The notes: generated by a model from the letters alone, not told the origin. A DNA stretch of 64,000 nucleotides from Nocardioides limicola (GCF_016827675.1 NZ_JAERJA010000013.1:1-64000), one strand, 5' to 3'; positions 1 through 9,575 are shown, counted from the first letter of the stretch. Program-made: numbers and translations.

Positions 1-432
1 CTGGGGGAGCTTCATCGTCTGGGACGCGATCCGGCGTGCTGCCCAGCCGGGGACCTCACCAGCACGGACCCGGGTCCAGGTCTTCCGGAGTCGGTGGGCC
101 AGTTCCAGACATTCACCCAGATACCGCTTTGCCGATTCGGTGGAGCGGCCGAGGGCGGCGGCGTACTCGATGACCGCGGATTCTGACACCTGAGGGGCAC
201 CCTCACCCGCCAGGGCGCAGGACCGGTCCCCGAACCAGTGCCCGGCTGCGTCGGTGTCAGTGGTCGGGGTGTTGATCCCGCAGTACTTCACCGCCGCCAC
301 CATCTCGTCCCGGTCGGCCTCCGCGGCCGCTGCCCGGCGGGCGCGCATGAAGTCCAGCACCTCACCCGAGGTGTCGAGATCTTCGAGCTGCTCCGCCTTC
401 ATGAGAACAAGCCAACCAGCAGCCTCCGACAT
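1..432 (-). CDS. DUF222 / HNH endonuclease-family protein, N-terminal part (runs off the left edge)
   Basis: This is the first 144 codons of a minus-strand gene that continues beyond base 1. The translation contains 'RRAAAAEADRDEMVAA' and 'EYAAALGRSTESAKR', followed by a Trp/Arg-rich helical stretch (LRKTWTRVRAGEVPGW). This is the helical DUF222 region that precedes an HNH nuclease domain in the abundant 13E12-type actinobacterial family; the HNH part would lie outside the window. Two in-frame starts are possible, ATG at 432 or ATG at 402, and neither has a clear Shine-Dalgarno site. The region upstream is a repeat cluster, a common setting for this family. Cellular role unknown; probably DNA-associated. 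Confidence 0.7.
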   Translation of the reverse strand, partial: MSEAAGWLVLMKAEQLEDLDTSGEVLDFMRARRAAAAEADRDEMVAAVKYCGINTPTTDTDAAGHWFGDRSCALAGEGAPQVSESAVIEYAAALGRSTESAKRYLGECLELAHRLRKTWTRVRAGEVPGWAARRIASQTMKLPQ

Positions 433-451
433 TTCCGGGCGACTGGGGGGC

Positions 452-914
452 GTGGTCTCGATACACCGCCTCGTTCCTCGGCGGCACTCGACCACCGAAC
501 GCAGGCGTGGTTTGCCGGTCGGGGGTGGCCTCGATACACCGCCTCGTTCCTCGGCGGCACTCGACCACCGAGGGCAGGCGTGGTTCGGCGGTCGAGTAGC
601 GAGCGCCAGCGAGCGAATCGAGACCCCGGGCGGGCTGGGGGGTGGTCTCGATACACCGCCTCGTTCCTCGGCGGCACTCGACCACCGACCGGGCGGCGGC
701 ACTCGACCACCGAAGGCGGGCGGCACTCGACCACCGAAGGCGGGCGGCACTCGACCACCGAGGGCAGGCGTGGTTTGCCGGTCGGGGGTGGTCTCGATAC
801 ACCGCCTCGTTCCTCGGCGGCACTCGACCACCGAACGCAGGCGGCACTCGACCACCGAAACGAGGCTCGGTTCGGCGGTCGAGTAGCGAGCGGCAGCGAG
901 CGTATCGAGACCCC
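452..914. repeat. Cluster of interspersed and inverted repeats
   Basis: Nothing in this roughly 490-base gap looks protein-coding. It holds four nearly identical 45-bp units (454-498, 527-571, 644-688, 790-834) that begin ggtctcgatacaccg and end cactcgaccaccga. Four 19-bp truncated units carry only the tail (695-713, 719-737, 743-761, 840-858). Two 36-bp inverse-type units (590-625, 877-912) begin ggtcgagtagcgagcg and end atcgagacc. Their ends are reverse complements of the 45-bp unit, so hairpins can form. Repeats of this look are scattered between genes in Nocardioides-like genomes. There is no spacer structure like that of CRISPR. Confidence 0.85.
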
Positions 915-925
915 GGGCTAGGGGG

Positions 926-1819
926 CTAGCGGGGGAGCGCGCCTTCGATCAACTGGATCAGGTGTGAGCTGACGAGTTTGTCGCGCTCCAACGGCAGCAT
1001 GTGCCCCGCACCCGGCGCCAGCACCAGCGTCGAGGTGCGGATAGCGCCGGTGATGCGACGGGCATGGTCGGCGGGAGTGAGCAGGTCCTTCTCGCCGACG
1101 AGCACCCGCGTGGGGATCCCGTCGAAGGCCTTGAGGGCGTCGAATCGGTCGTGGCGCAGCGCCGCAGCGAAGAAGCCCTCCATCGTCGCGGGTGGGCAGT
1201 TGATGAGCTGATCGACCACCAGGCCGTGGTCGCGCAGCCGCATCGGCTGGCCGAACAGGAAGCGGCGTACCACCATCCGCTCGATGCGGGGCTGCTTGCG
1301 GCGCGCACTCCGGCCGAGGATCCGGGCCCGTTGTGCGAGCACGCTCGGCAGTTGGAACTTGGCCCGCTCGCCCATGTCCGGCAATCCCAGGGTGACCGAC
1401 TTGAGGTTGCCGGCCGAGGTGGAGCAGAACATCGCGCCACGCACGCGGTCCATCACTTCGGGGTGGTTCTCACCGATCGCCATCATCGTCATGCCGCCGA
1501 TCGAGTGGCCGGCCAGCACCAACGGGCTCCCGCCGGGGGCGTGGGCGTCGATGAGGTCGGCCATGTCCCTGGCCAGGTTGTCGATGGTGCAGTCGGCCAA
1601 CGGAGCAGGGTCCGACTGGCCGTGGCCGCGATGGTCCCAACTGAGGATGCCGATCCGATGGCCGAAGTGATGCTGCAGGTCCCGGACCTGGTAGTGCCAG
1701 TCCTCGTGGTCGGCCGTCCAGCAGTGCGCGAGCACGACGGTGACGTCGGGCTCGGGCGGGCCGTAGCGGCGTACTGACAGGTTCAACCCGTCGAAGGTGC
1801 GGAAGGAGTGAATGCTCAT
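926..1819 (-). CDS. Alpha/beta-fold hydrolase
   Basis: A 297-residue cytoplasmic alpha/beta hydrolase without a signal peptide. The oxyanion-side strand/turn reads DHRGHG (about residues 62-67). The nucleophile elbow is GHSIGG with Ser106, and the C-terminal histidine lies in AGHMLP. The length and the lid region between elbow and histidine fit the general esterase / epoxide-hydrolase-like family, but the substrate cannot be read from sequence. It is transcribed in the same direction as ispF, 59 bases downstream of it, so co-transcription is possible. The ATG at 1819 has no strong Shine-Dalgarno site. Confidence 0.85.
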   Translation of the reverse strand: MSIHSFRTFDGLNLSVRRYGPPEPDVTVVLAHCWTADHEDWHYQVRDLQHHFGHRIGILSWDHRGHGQSDPAPLADCTIDNLARDMADLIDAHAPGGSPLVLAGHSIGGMTMMAIGENHPEVMDRVRGAMFCSTSAGNLKSVTLGLPDMGERAKFQLPSVLAQRARILGRSARRKQPRIERMVVRRFLFGQPMRLRDHGLVVDQLINCPPATMEGFFAAALRHDRFDALKAFDGIPTRVLVGEKDLLTPADHARRITGAIRTSTLVLAPGAGHMLPLERDKLVSSHLIQLIEGALPR

Positions 1820-1878
1820 CAGGGGGCTGAGTCTGACATATCAGGGGCCCCGATGTAACGCCGTGTCGCAGACAGAAA

Positions 1879-2367
1879 TCAGGGCGTGGCCCAGACCACC
1901 GCTGTGGCGATCGCGGCCACGCCTTCGCCGCGACCGGTCAGGCCCAGGCCGTCGGTGGTGGTGGCCGAGACGGAGACCGGGGCGCCGACGACCTCGCTGA
2001 GGGTCACCTCGGCCTCCCGGCGGCGCGGACCCAGCCGGGGCCGGTTCCCGATCACCTGGACCGCGACGTTGCCGATCTCGAAGCCGCCGTCGCGCACCCG
2101 TCTGCAGATCTCACCCAGCAGCGCTGCGCCCGAGGCGCCCGCCCAGGCCGGGTCGCCGGTGCCGACCTGGCTGCCCAGGTCGCCGAGCCCAGCGGCCGAC
2201 AGCAGGGCGTCGCAGGCGGCGTGCGCGGCCACGTCGGCGTCGGAGTGACCGACCAGGCCCTGGGACTCCTCCGGCCACGCCAGCCCGGCCAAGTGCATGG
2301 GCTCGCCGTCGGCCAGTCGGTGTACGTCGGTGCCGATGCCTACACGTGGGATCACGTGCCCGATCAT
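1879..2367 (-). CDS. ispF: 2-C-methyl-D-erythritol 2,4-cyclodiphosphate synthase
   Basis: IspF converts CDP-methylerythritol 2-phosphate to the cyclic diphosphate in the non-mevalonate isoprenoid pathway. The 162-residue product has the family length. Metal ligands are visible as GTDVH (Asp14, His16) and the HSDADVAAH block (His49), and the C-terminal signature [14 protein letters not shown] is intact. The frame is open to 2424, but the ATG at 2367 is chosen because the homologous N-terminus begins right there ([11 protein letters not shown]). Actinobacteria usually have ispF beside ispD and just before cysS. Here ispD is absent, and two unrelated genes separate ispF from cysS. Confidence 0.96.
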   Translation of the reverse strand: MIGHVIPRVGIGTDVHRLADGEPMHLAGLAWPEESQGLVGHSDADVAAHAACDALLSAAGLGDLGSQVGTGDPAWAGASGAALLGEICRRVRDGGFEIGNVAVQVIGNRPRLGPRRREAEVTLSEVVGAPVSVSATTTDGLGLTGRGEGVAAIATAVVWATP

Positions 2368-2393
2368 GCCGCACCCGCCCGCGGTTCGGTGCA

Positions 2394-3992
2394 ATGCGCA
2401 AGAATGGATCGGTGCGGACTTCACGGGGCCTCTGGGCGCTCAGCGGCCTTCTCGCAGGCCTGGCAGGCCTGGCGGTCAGCCACGTCGCGGCGATGTGGCT
2501 GACGAACCGCGAAGCGCCCTTGTACGCCGTGGCTGACGGCATCATCCGGCTCACCCCCGGACCTATCGTCCGGTTCGCGATCGACCAGCTCGGCACCCGG
2601 AACAAGCCGCTGCTGCTGACCGGGATCGTGGTGGTCCTGATGATCCTGTTCCTGGTCGCTGGGGCGCAGGCCAGAAGGCACTGGCTGCGCAGCGTGCTGG
2701 TCTTCTCCGTGCTGGCTGCGGTGGCAGCGGCGGCGGTGCTCGCGCAGCCCGGAGGTGGCCCGTTCGACCTGGTCCCGGTGGCGCTCGCGTTGATGACCTG
2801 GCTGGTAGGAGTGGCCGTTCTCACCGGCCCGCTGGTGGACCTCCCCGCCCCCGTCGAGGCCGTCGCGCCCACCGAGGGCGATGTCGGGACAGGGGTGGTC
2901 GACGGGCCGCGGGCGGGCCATGCTCGCCGGGCCTTCCTGTTCCGGGCCGGCATGGTGGCGCTGGTCGCCACCTCGGGAACGTTGTTGGCCAACGTGGTCA
3001 GTCGCGGTCGCCGCCGCGTCGAGGAGGCGCGCCGACTCCTGCGGCTGCCTCTCACCCAGCCGGTCGTCGACCCGCGCTGGCGGGTCGAGGACCCGCCCGA
3101 GGGGGCCACCGGCTGGCTCACCCCCAACAACGACTTCTACCGGATCCACACCGCCGTCGTGGCTCCCACGGTGGACGCTGCCGAGTGGCGACTGCGGATC
3201 CATGGCCTGGTCGATCAGGAGGTGGAGCTCTCCCTGAACGACCTGCTGGCGCTCGACGTGGTCGAGGAGTGGATCACCCTGAACTGCGTCTCCAACCCCA
3301 TCGGCGGTCCGCTGATCGGCAACGCCCGATGGACCGGAGTCCGCACCGCGGACGTGCTCGCCCTGGCCGGCGTACACCCCGACGCGGACGCAGTACTGCA
3401 GACCTCCCACGAGGGCTGGAACTGCGGCACCCCGCTGCGGGTGCTCACCGACGAACGGAACTCACTGCTCGCGTTCGGGATGAACGGCCAGCCGCTGCCC
3501 ATCGACCACGGCTACCCGGTGCGCACCATCACCCCAGGGCTCTACGGCTACGTGTCTGCGTGCAAGTGGGTGGTGGACTGGGAGGTGACCCGGTTCGCCG
3601 ACTTCACCGCCTACTGGACACACCGGGGATGGGCGGAGCGTGGGCCGGTCAAGATGGCCTCTCGCATCGACGCGCCGCGGGACGGCCAGGCGGTGGCGGC
3701 CGGCCGGGTCCGGGTGGGCGGGATGGCCTGGTTCCAGCACACCGGACTGGCCGCGGTCGAGGTGCAACTCGACTCCGGAGCGTGGACCCGCACCGAGTTG
3801 GCTGAGGTGCCCAGTGCCGACACCTGGGTGCAGTGGGCCACCACGCTCGACCTGGAGCCGGGCGACCACCTGCTGCGGGTGCGCGCCATCGCCGAGAGCG
3901 GTGAGGTGCAGACGTCGGTGGCGGCCGAGGTGGCGCCCGACGGAGCCACCGGGCACCACGTCATCCAGTTCTCCGCACGCGAGGAAGTCTGA
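2394..3992 (+). CDS. Membrane-anchored molybdopterin-dependent oxidoreductase (sulfite-oxidase fold)
   Basis: A 532-residue protein with four hydrophobic helices in the first ~150 residues, then a twin-arginine-like signal anchor ([10 protein letters not shown] followed by a fifth hydrophobic stretch). The catalytic part follows: an oxidoreductase molybdopterin-binding domain of sulfite-oxidase type ([13 protein letters not shown], whose Cys is the expected Mo ligand; then [14 protein letters not shown] and [13 protein letters not shown]) and a C-terminal Mo-co dimerisation, Ig-like domain. The RR motif suggests the catalytic half is exported after cofactor insertion. Substrate unknown; sulfite/methionine-sulfoxide-type chemistry is the family norm. 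The ATG at 2394 leaves only 26 bases to the divergent ispF start; later starts cannot be excluded. Its stop abuts the convergent peptidase gene. Confidence 0.85.
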   Translation: MRKNGSVRTSRGLWALSGLLAGLAGLAVSHVAAMWLTNREAPLYAVADGIIRLTPGPIVRFAIDQLGTRNKPLLLTGIVVVLMILFLVAGAQARRHWLRSVLVFSVLAAVAAAAVLAQPGGGPFDLVPVALALMTWLVGVAVLTGPLVDLPAPVEAVAPTEGDVGTGVVDGPRAGHARRAFLFRAGMVALVATSGTLLANVVSRGRRRVEEARRLLRLPLTQPVVDPRWRVEDPPEGATGWLTPNNDFYRIHTAVVAPTVDAAEWRLRIHGLVDQEVELSLNDLLALDVVEEWITLNCVSNPIGGPLIGNARWTGVRTADVLALAGVHPDADAVLQTSHEGWNCGTPLRVLTDERNSLLAFGMNGQPLPIDHGYPVRTITPGLYGYVSACKWVVDWEVTRFADFTAYWTHRGWAERGPVKMASRIDAPRDGQAVAAGRVRVGGMAWFQHTGLAAVEVQLDSGAWTRTELAEVPSADTWVQWATTLDLEPGDHLLRVRAIAESGEVQTSVAAEVAPDGATGHHVIQFSAREEV

Positions 3993-5267
3993 CTACCAGT
4001 TGCCGCGGCTCGGTGGCAGCGACTGGCCGGCGGCATGGATCACGTAGCTGAGTCCCTTCGACCGCGACATCCAGGCACGCTCGAACTGGCTCCTTGAGTA
4101 GACCCGCCGGACGCCCGACGCGTGGGCTGCGGCCGGGTCGTTGACGATCACGTCGCCGGTCGAGGTGAACCCGACGATCACCACCAGGTGCCCGTTGGTG
4201 GCGGTGATCGGGGCGCCGGAGAGCTGTCCGGCACCGAACGAGATCGACACGATCAGCGGGATGCCGGCGGCGATGAACTCCTCGGCCTCCCGGAGGCTGC
4301 GCAGTCGGGTGACGAAGGCGCCCCCGGCGCGGAGCCCGGCGTACGCCGTGTTGAACGGCCAGTTGCCGGTGCCCCGGTAACGGTGGTCGTAGGTGCCGCG
4401 GGCCGCATGCACCACCCACGGGTCCGGATGCCCGTCGGCGACCCATGAGTAGGCCTTCTTGCCGGGCAGTCGGCCGTGGAAGGCCAGCACCATCGCCGTG
4501 GACGTGGGGGAGCACCAGGCCTGCCCGCCGCCACCCCACTGCTGGTAGCTGCCCTGATGCGCCATCTGGGAGAAGCGCGGCACCGTGAGCTCGACCTGCC
4601 GTTTGGTCAAGGGCGCCGATGTGGCCGGGACGGAGTCGGGGAGGCGGGAGGCGGTCGCCCCGATCCGCGTCACCGACGGGCCGTTCTTGGCGCGGGCCAC
4701 CTTGCGGAAGACGACCCTGACCCGCCAGGCATCCACGGTGTCGTGGGCGAGCCAGGTGTCCACGTCGAGGCGGCCCAGGTCGTCGGGTTGGCTGGCCCCC
4801 GATCGTCGGGTGAGGTGGGCGTCGCCGGCGGCCCAGTGGGCGACGGTGTCCCAGGAGCCGACCCGGGCGCCGGATCGCGCCCTGACCAGGATCTTGATCC
4901 GTGATCGGCCCGGAGTGCGGGCGTTCCAACTCGGGATGAGCTCGGTCAGGTCGAAGCCGGGCCGCACCCAGGGCGAGGTCCACCGGGAGATCGCCCAGGT
5001 GGTGCCGTCCTTGGTGGTACGGCGTGCCTGCGGAACCTCGGCCATTGTCAATCGGCCGTGGGAGGCGACCGTGCCACGGTGCAGGCCCCGGGTCAGCGAG
5101 TTGGCGGTCCACGAGTAGTGGTGGATCAGCCGATCACTGCTGGCGACGGCCGGGGCCGCGGGCGCGGCAGCCAGCAGGCCCACCGCCAGCAGCAGGGCGC
5201 TGCCGAAGGCAGTGGTGCGGGACCCGATGCGGGCTCGCGCTGAAGGGGTGTGCCGGCTCACGGACAT
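3993..5267 (-). CDS. Secreted C39-family (papain-like) peptidase
   Basis: A 424-residue exported protein with a Sec signal peptide (hydrophobic core LLLAVGLLAAAPAAPAV). A ~190-residue N-terminal beta-rich domain is followed by a Peptidase_C39_2-type domain. The probable catalytic residues are Cys in QAWCSPTS, His in NGHLVVIVGF and Asp in VNDPAAA, in the order expected for the papain-like fold. The N-terminal domain resembles substrate- or wall-binding regions found on actinobacterial C39 proteins. No bacteriocin or ABC exporter lies nearby, so a role in leader-peptide removal is unlikely. A general extracellular peptidase or bacterial-protein-processing role is inferred. It is convergent with the Mo oxidoreductase and divergent from cysS. 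Confidence 0.85.
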   Translation of the reverse strand: MSVSRHTPSARARIGSRTTAFGSALLLAVGLLAAAPAAPAVASSDRLIHHYSWTANSLTRGLHRGTVASHGRLTMAEVPQARRTTKDGTTWAISRWTSPWVRPGFDLTELIPSWNARTPGRSRIKILVRARSGARVGSWDTVAHWAAGDAHLTRRSGASQPDDLGRLDVDTWLAHDTVDAWRVRVVFRKVARAKNGPSVTRIGATASRLPDSVPATSAPLTKRQVELTVPRFSQMAHQGSYQQWGGGGQAWCSPTSTAMVLAFHGRLPGKKAYSWVADGHPDPWVVHAARGTYDHRYRGTGNWPFNTAYAGLRAGGAFVTRLRSLREAEEFIAAGIPLIVSISFGAGQLSGAPITATNGHLVVIVGFTSTGDVIVNDPAAAHASGVRRVYSRSQFERAWMSRSKGLSYVIHAAGQSLPPSRGNW

Positions 5268-5377
5268 CCACAGATGCTAACCGCAACAGCCCCATCAGCA
5301 CCACCAGTCACAGACGGCTCTGCGGCGAGGTGGGTGACGACCTCGCGACGGTTGGTGGGTGCAGGCGGGGTGACACC

Positions 5378-5383
5378 TAGACT
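5378..5383 (+). promoter_or_regulatory. -10 box of leaderless cysS transcript
   Basis: TAGACT stands six bases before the GTG start of cysS, and no Shine-Dalgarno sequence is present. Transcription would therefore begin at or next to the start codon. Confidence 0.6.
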
Positions 5384-5389
5384 GTCCCG

Positions 5390-6793
5390 GTGACACTGCG
5401 CCTCTACGACTCCGCGACCCGCGAGGTCCGAGACTTCGTCCCACTCGTCCCCGGACGGGTGGGACTGTATGTGTGCGGGTTGACCGTCCAGTCGGAGCCG
5501 CACGTGGGTCACGTCCGCTCCGGGGTGAACTTCGACGTGCTGCAGCGATGGCTCCGGGCGTCCGGCTTCGACGTCACCTTCATCCGCAACATCACCGACA
5601 TCGACGACAAGATCCTGATCAAGTCGGCCGACCAGGGCCGGGCCTGGTACAACCTCGCCTATGAGATGAGCCGTCAGCTCACCCAGGCGTACGCCGACCT
5701 CAACGTGGCACCCCCCACCTACGAACCTTTGGCCACCGGGCACATCCCCGAGATGGTCGAAATGATCGCGACCCTGATCGAGCGGGGCCACGCCTACCCG
5801 GCCGCCGACGGCTCCGGTGACGTCTACTTCGACGTCCGCTCCTGGGCGGCGTACGGCGAACTCACCCACCAGGGCGTCGACGACATGGAGTCCGCCGCTG
5901 ACGCCGATCCGCGCGGCAAGCGTGACCCCCGGGACTTCGCTCTCTGGAAGGGGCGCAAGGCCACCGAGCCGGAGACCGCCTCCTGGCCCAGCCCGTGGGG
6001 CCGGGGCCGTCCCGGCTGGCACATCGAGTGCTCGGCGATGGCCGGCAAGTACCTCGGGGGCGCCTTCGACATCCACGGCGGCGGCGTCGACCTGCGGTTC
6101 CCGCACCACGAGAACGAGCAGGCCCAGTCCCGCGCCGCCGGCCACGCGTTCGCCTCCTACTGGATGCACAACGCCTGGATCACCACCGCCGGCGAGAAGA
6201 TGAGCAAGTCGCTGGGCAACTCCCTCACCATCCCCGCCGTACTGCAACGGGTGCGCGGTGTCGAGTTGCGCTACTACCTGGTGGCCGCCCACTACCGCAG
6301 TCACGTCGAGTTCAGCTTCGAGGCACTCGGCGAGGCCGCCGCCGGCTACCGCCGGATCGAGGCGTTCCTGCAACGGGCGGCGGACACGTTGGGAGCGCCA
6401 CCGGACCACGGTGTCGCCTGCGCCGACTTCGTCGCGGCGATGGACGACGACCTGGGTACGCCGGCAGCCGTGGCCGCGATCTTCGAGGTGATGCGGGAGG
6501 GCAACAAGGTGCTCGACGACCCTGTCGCCCTGGCCGGCGCCGCCGGGTCGGTGCGGACCATGCTCGACATCCTCGGCCTGGACCCCTGGGACCCGGCCTG
6601 GCAGCGCGGCGGCGCCGACGACGAGAAACTGGCAGCGGCCGTCGACGCCCTGGTCCGTGGCCTGCTCGCCCAGCGCAACCAGGCCCGGGCCGAGAAGGAC
6701 TTCGCCACCGCGGACCTGATCAGAGACCAACTGAGCGCGGCAGGTGTCGACGTCACCGACACCGCCGACGGACCGAAGTGGAGCGTGTCGTAA
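5390..6793 (+). CDS. cysS: Cysteine--tRNA ligase
   Basis: This class I aminoacyl-tRNA synthetase charges tRNA-Cys. The 467-residue product has the usual length. The HIGH-type motif is HVGH (residues 38-41), and the zinc ligands are visible as Cys29 in YVCGLT, Cys in HIECSAM and His in FPHHENE. The KMSKS loop is exact ([10 protein letters not shown]). The C-terminal helical DALR-like domain is complete, which argues against the shorter mycothiol-pathway paralogue MshC. Translation starts at GTG 5390. The stop overlaps the ATG of rlmB, the classic actinobacterial cysS-rlmB pair, so translational coupling is likely. Confidence 0.97.
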   Translation: MTLRLYDSATREVRDFVPLVPGRVGLYVCGLTVQSEPHVGHVRSGVNFDVLQRWLRASGFDVTFIRNITDIDDKILIKSADQGRAWYNLAYEMSRQLTQAYADLNVAPPTYEPLATGHIPEMVEMIATLIERGHAYPAADGSGDVYFDVRSWAAYGELTHQGVDDMESAADADPRGKRDPRDFALWKGRKATEPETASWPSPWGRGRPGWHIECSAMAGKYLGGAFDIHGGGVDLRFPHHENEQAQSRAAGHAFASYWMHNAWITTAGEKMSKSLGNSLTIPAVLQRVRGVELRYYLVAAHYRSHVEFSFEALGEAAAGYRRIEAFLQRAADTLGAPPDHGVACADFVAAMDDDLGTPAAVAAIFEVMREGNKVLDDPVALAGAAGSVRTMLDILGLDPWDPAWQRGGADDEKLAAAVDALVRGLLAQRNQARAEKDFATADLIRDQLSAAGVDVTDTADGPKWSVS

Positions 6794-7734
6794 TGGCCGG
6801 GAACTCACAGCGCCGAGGCGCGATCCGCAAGACCGGGAAGGGCAACCCGACCGCAGGGTCGGGCGGCCGGGTTCGCCGCGGCCTCGAGGGCAAGGGGCCG
6901 ACCCCCCGCGCCGAGGACCGGCCCTATCACAAGGCACACAAGGCCAAGCAGGCTGCGGCCAAGCGGAGCGGCACCAAGCCCCGGCGTCGCAGCGACGACG
7001 CCGAATGGGTGGTCGGCCGCAACGCCGTCGTCGAGGTGCTCCGGGCCGGAGTGCCGGTCACCGGGGTGCATGTCGCCGAGGGCGCCGAGCGGGACGCGCG
7101 CCTGCGGGAGGCCTTCCAGTTGGCCTCCGAGCGTGGCATCTCGCTGCTCGAGGTGCCCCGCCGGGAGTTGGACCGACTGACCAGCGATGCGGTCCACCAA
7201 GGACTGGCGGTGCGCATCCCGGCGTACGAGTACGTCGACCCCGACGGCCTGCTCGACGACGCAGCGGAGGCCGGCGAACCCGCGCTGATCGTCGCTCTCG
7301 ACCACGTCACCGACCCGCGCAACCTGGGTGCGGTGATCCGCTCCGCGGCCGCCTTCGGCGCCCACGGTGTGGTGATCCCCGAGCGCCGGGCCGCCCAGCT
7401 CACCGCGGCCGCGTGGAAGACCTCGGCCGGTGCCGCCACCCGGGTGCCCGTCGCTCGGGTGGTCAACCTGGTCCGCCAGCTCAAGGCCTATCAGGAGGCC
7501 GGCTGCATGGTGATCGGGCTGGCTGCCGACGGGGACGTCGAGCTTCCGGACCTGGCGCTGGCCGACGGGCCGCTGGTGGTGGTGGTCGGCTCCGAGGGCG
7601 CGGGGCTCTCCCGGCTGGTCTCGGAGACCTGTGACCAGCTCGTCTCGGTGCCGATGTCCAACGCGGTGGAGAGCCTGAACGCCTCGGTCGCCGCCTCGGT
7701 CGCCCTCTATCAGATCGCCCGGCTGCGGGACTGA
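6793..7734 (+). CDS. rlmB: 23S rRNA (guanosine-2'-O-)-methyltransferase RlmB (TrmH/SpoU family)
   Basis: A 313-residue SPOUT methyltransferase that probably 2'-O-methylates a guanosine in domain V of 23S rRNA. A Lys/Arg-rich N-terminal extension of about 75 residues, typical of actinobacterial members, precedes the substrate-binding domain (VVGRNAVVEVLRAG). The SPOUT motifs are complete: motif 1 NLGAVIRSA, motif 2 GSEGAGLS and motif 3 SLNASVAAS, which form the trefoil-knot SAM site. The ATG at 6793 shares its first base with the last base of the cysS stop codon, so the start is well fixed. Confidence 0.95.
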   Translation: MAGNSQRRGAIRKTGKGNPTAGSGGRVRRGLEGKGPTPRAEDRPYHKAHKAKQAAAKRSGTKPRRRSDDAEWVVGRNAVVEVLRAGVPVTGVHVAEGAERDARLREAFQLASERGISLLEVPRRELDRLTSDAVHQGLAVRIPAYEYVDPDGLLDDAAEAGEPALIVALDHVTDPRNLGAVIRSAAAFGAHGVVIPERRAAQLTAAAWKTSAGAATRVPVARVVNLVRQLKAYQEAGCMVIGLAADGDVELPDLALADGPLVVVVGSEGAGLSRLVSETCDQLVSVPMSNAVESLNASVAASVALYQIARLRD

Positions 7735-7815
7735 GCCAGCCTGCTTGGGGGCTCTGCCACGATGGGCAGTGCCAGCAGGAAGCACTCCCCTGAAGGGCGG
7801 TCCCCCGAGGTCGAG

Positions 7816-9501
7816 ATGGATACCACCAGCGAGCAGCCCCGGAGCAGGCGGAGTGCCCTGCGCTACGCCGCGCTGCTCGGGCTGGTGGCGGTCTGGTTGG
7901 TGGTCACCGGTGCGCTCGCACTGACCATCTTCACGAACAGTTCCCGGACCGCGGTGATCGCCAGCCATGACGCCGTGGTGACCCCCACCATGGACGGGCT
8001 GGTCACGTTGCGGTCCGGACCGTTCCTGCCCGACATTCGGGTGGCCGCCGGTGGCCGGGTCGGGGCGGACGTGCGACTGGGCAAGACCGAGGCCCGGACC
8101 GTGGACGAGTTGATCAACCGGTACGCGTTGATGGCCGCCAACCCCGAGGGTCAGGTGGAACGCCTGCGCTCGATCGTCCAGGAGATGGCCGTGGCTGCCA
8201 CCTTGCGTGGCCTGGCCATCGCGGTGGTGCCGTTGGTGCTGTGGTGGCTCCTCGGCCCGCAGCGTCGCCGGATGCTGGTGGCTCATGCCCGCGGTCCGTC
8301 GGGCCTGGTGGATGTGCTGGTGGTGGCCCTGCTGGCGGTGATCGTGCTGCAGCCCTGGCGCGGTGAGGAGCCGCGTCAGGAGGACGCGGCGATCTGGGTG
8401 CCGTTGACGGACTACCTCGACAGCGTGCCGATGTCGGCGGAGGCGGCCGAGGCGATCAGCTGGGTGGAACTGCGTTCCGACGCCACCACCGCTCAGACCC
8501 GCCGGCTGCTGCTCAGCCTGGTCGACACCTTCGACACCGGCCAGGCCTTCTATCGGGAGGCGGCCGTCGAGGCGGGCGGGCTCGAGCTCCGCCAGCCCGA
8601 GGACGGCGAGACGGTGGTGGTGCTGGTCGCCGACCGGCACGACAACATCGGCATGGACAAGGTCGCCCGAGCCGTCGGCGACGCGGCCGGAGCGACCGGC
8701 GTACTCAATGCCGGTGATGACACCTCCACCGGTCAGCCGTGGGAGGCGTTCAGCCTCGACTCGGTGCAGGCGGCCTTCGCTGATGTGGATCGCTGGGTCG
8801 CCCCGGGCAACCACGACCATGGCGAGTTCGTGCCGAGATACCTCGCCGATCGTGGCTGGCAGGTGCTGTCCGGTGAGGTCGTCGACGGGCCGGACGGTGG
8901 GCTGATCCTCGGCCATCACGACCCCCGCGCCAGCGGGTTGGGCAACTGGCGCGACGTCAGCACGGTCACCCTCGCCGAGCGGGCCGAGGAGTTGGCCGAG
9001 GCGGCCTGCGCGCATCCCGAGCGGATCGGCACGCTGCTCGTCCACGACGCCGCGATGGGACGGATCGCGCTCTCCCGCGGCTGTGTCGACCTGGTGCTCG
9101 GCGGCCACCTGCACACTCGGGACGGCCCGCACGAGGTGGTGGGCGAGAACGGGATGGTCGGGCACCGGTTCACTGTCGGCACCACCGGCGGTGCGGCGTA
9201 CGCCGTCGCCGTGGGCAGCAAGCCACGCCGCCCCGCGGACATGGCGCTGATCACCTACGCCGACGGCCGGCCGGTGGGGCTGCAGGGCGTGATGCTGCAG
9301 ACGAACGGCGTGTTCGTGGTCTCCGACTGGGTGCCGCTGCGGCTGTCGCCGCTCGTCGACGAGACCGACGTCGAGGAGTCTGACCTTCACGATTCCGACG
9401 TTGAGGACGGCGGCGAGGACGACGCTGAGCCCGACGGCGACGGCGACGGCCGGCCGGAGGAGACCGAGACCGACGTCGAGGACCCGGACGGCTCGAACTG
9501 A
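7816..9501 (+). CDS. Membrane-anchored metallophosphoesterase
   Basis: About 561 residues. Hydrophobic helices lie near the N-terminus (YAALLGLVAVWLVVTG) and in the first third (LRGLAIAVVPLVLWWLL; VDVLVVALLAVIVLQ), so the N-terminal part is membrane-embedded. The C-terminal half carries the calcineurin-like phosphoesterase signature: VADRHDN, NAGDDT, APGNHDHGEF, LVHDAAM and GGHLHTRDG, in correct order. The first motif is DxH, as usual. An acidic, low-complexity tail ends the protein. Start 7816 is preferred over 7762 because a gaggtcgag stretch precedes it. Substrate unknown; an externally facing phosphodiesterase/phosphatase is likely. Confidence 0.85.
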   Translation: MDTTSEQPRSRRSALRYAALLGLVAVWLVVTGALALTIFTNSSRTAVIASHDAVVTPTMDGLVTLRSGPFLPDIRVAAGGRVGADVRLGKTEARTVDELINRYALMAANPEGQVERLRSIVQEMAVAATLRGLAIAVVPLVLWWLLGPQRRRMLVAHARGPSGLVDVLVVALLAVIVLQPWRGEEPRQEDAAIWVPLTDYLDSVPMSAEAAEAISWVELRSDATTAQTRRLLLSLVDTFDTGQAFYREAAVEAGGLELRQPEDGETVVVLVADRHDNIGMDKVARAVGDAAGATGVLNAGDDTSTGQPWEAFSLDSVQAAFADVDRWVAPGNHDHGEFVPRYLADRGWQVLSGEVVDGPDGGLILGHHDPRASGLGNWRDVSTVTLAERAEELAEAACAHPERIGTLLVHDAAMGRIALSRGCVDLVLGGHLHTRDGPHEVVGENGMVGHRFTVGTTGGAAYAVAVGSKPRRPADMALITYADGRPVGLQGVMLQTNGVFVVSDWVPLRLSPLVDETDVEESDLHDSDVEDGGEDDAEPDGDGDGRPEETETDVEDPDGSN

Positions 9502-9575
9502 CGCGCCGACATTGGCGCGGCATCAACGACAGTTGGCCGGATCGCCCGCCGTGCCGGCGGGGATCCTCACTCACC

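Noticed and set aside
254..886. Open frames on both strands within the repeat cluster
   Set aside because: They consist of translated repeat units (repeated LDHR/TRPP-like words), with no start signals or homology-like content.
452..914. CRISPR array
   Set aside because: Units vary in length and orientation, are not separated by unique equal-length spacers, and no cas gene is nearby.
3993..5267. Bacteriocin-processing C39 peptidase
   Set aside because: It is a free secreted protein without an ABC exporter, leader peptide or bacteriocin gene beside it.
6805..9390. 861-codon minus-strand open frame opposite rlmB and the phosphoesterase
   Set aside because: Low-complexity His/Arg/Gly-rich antisense of two well-supported genes; an artefact of high GC.
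9502..9519. Terminator hairpin after the metallophosphoesterase gene
   Set aside because: cgcgcc/ggcgcg is only six pairs with a six-base loop, too weak to call in this GC-rich sequence.
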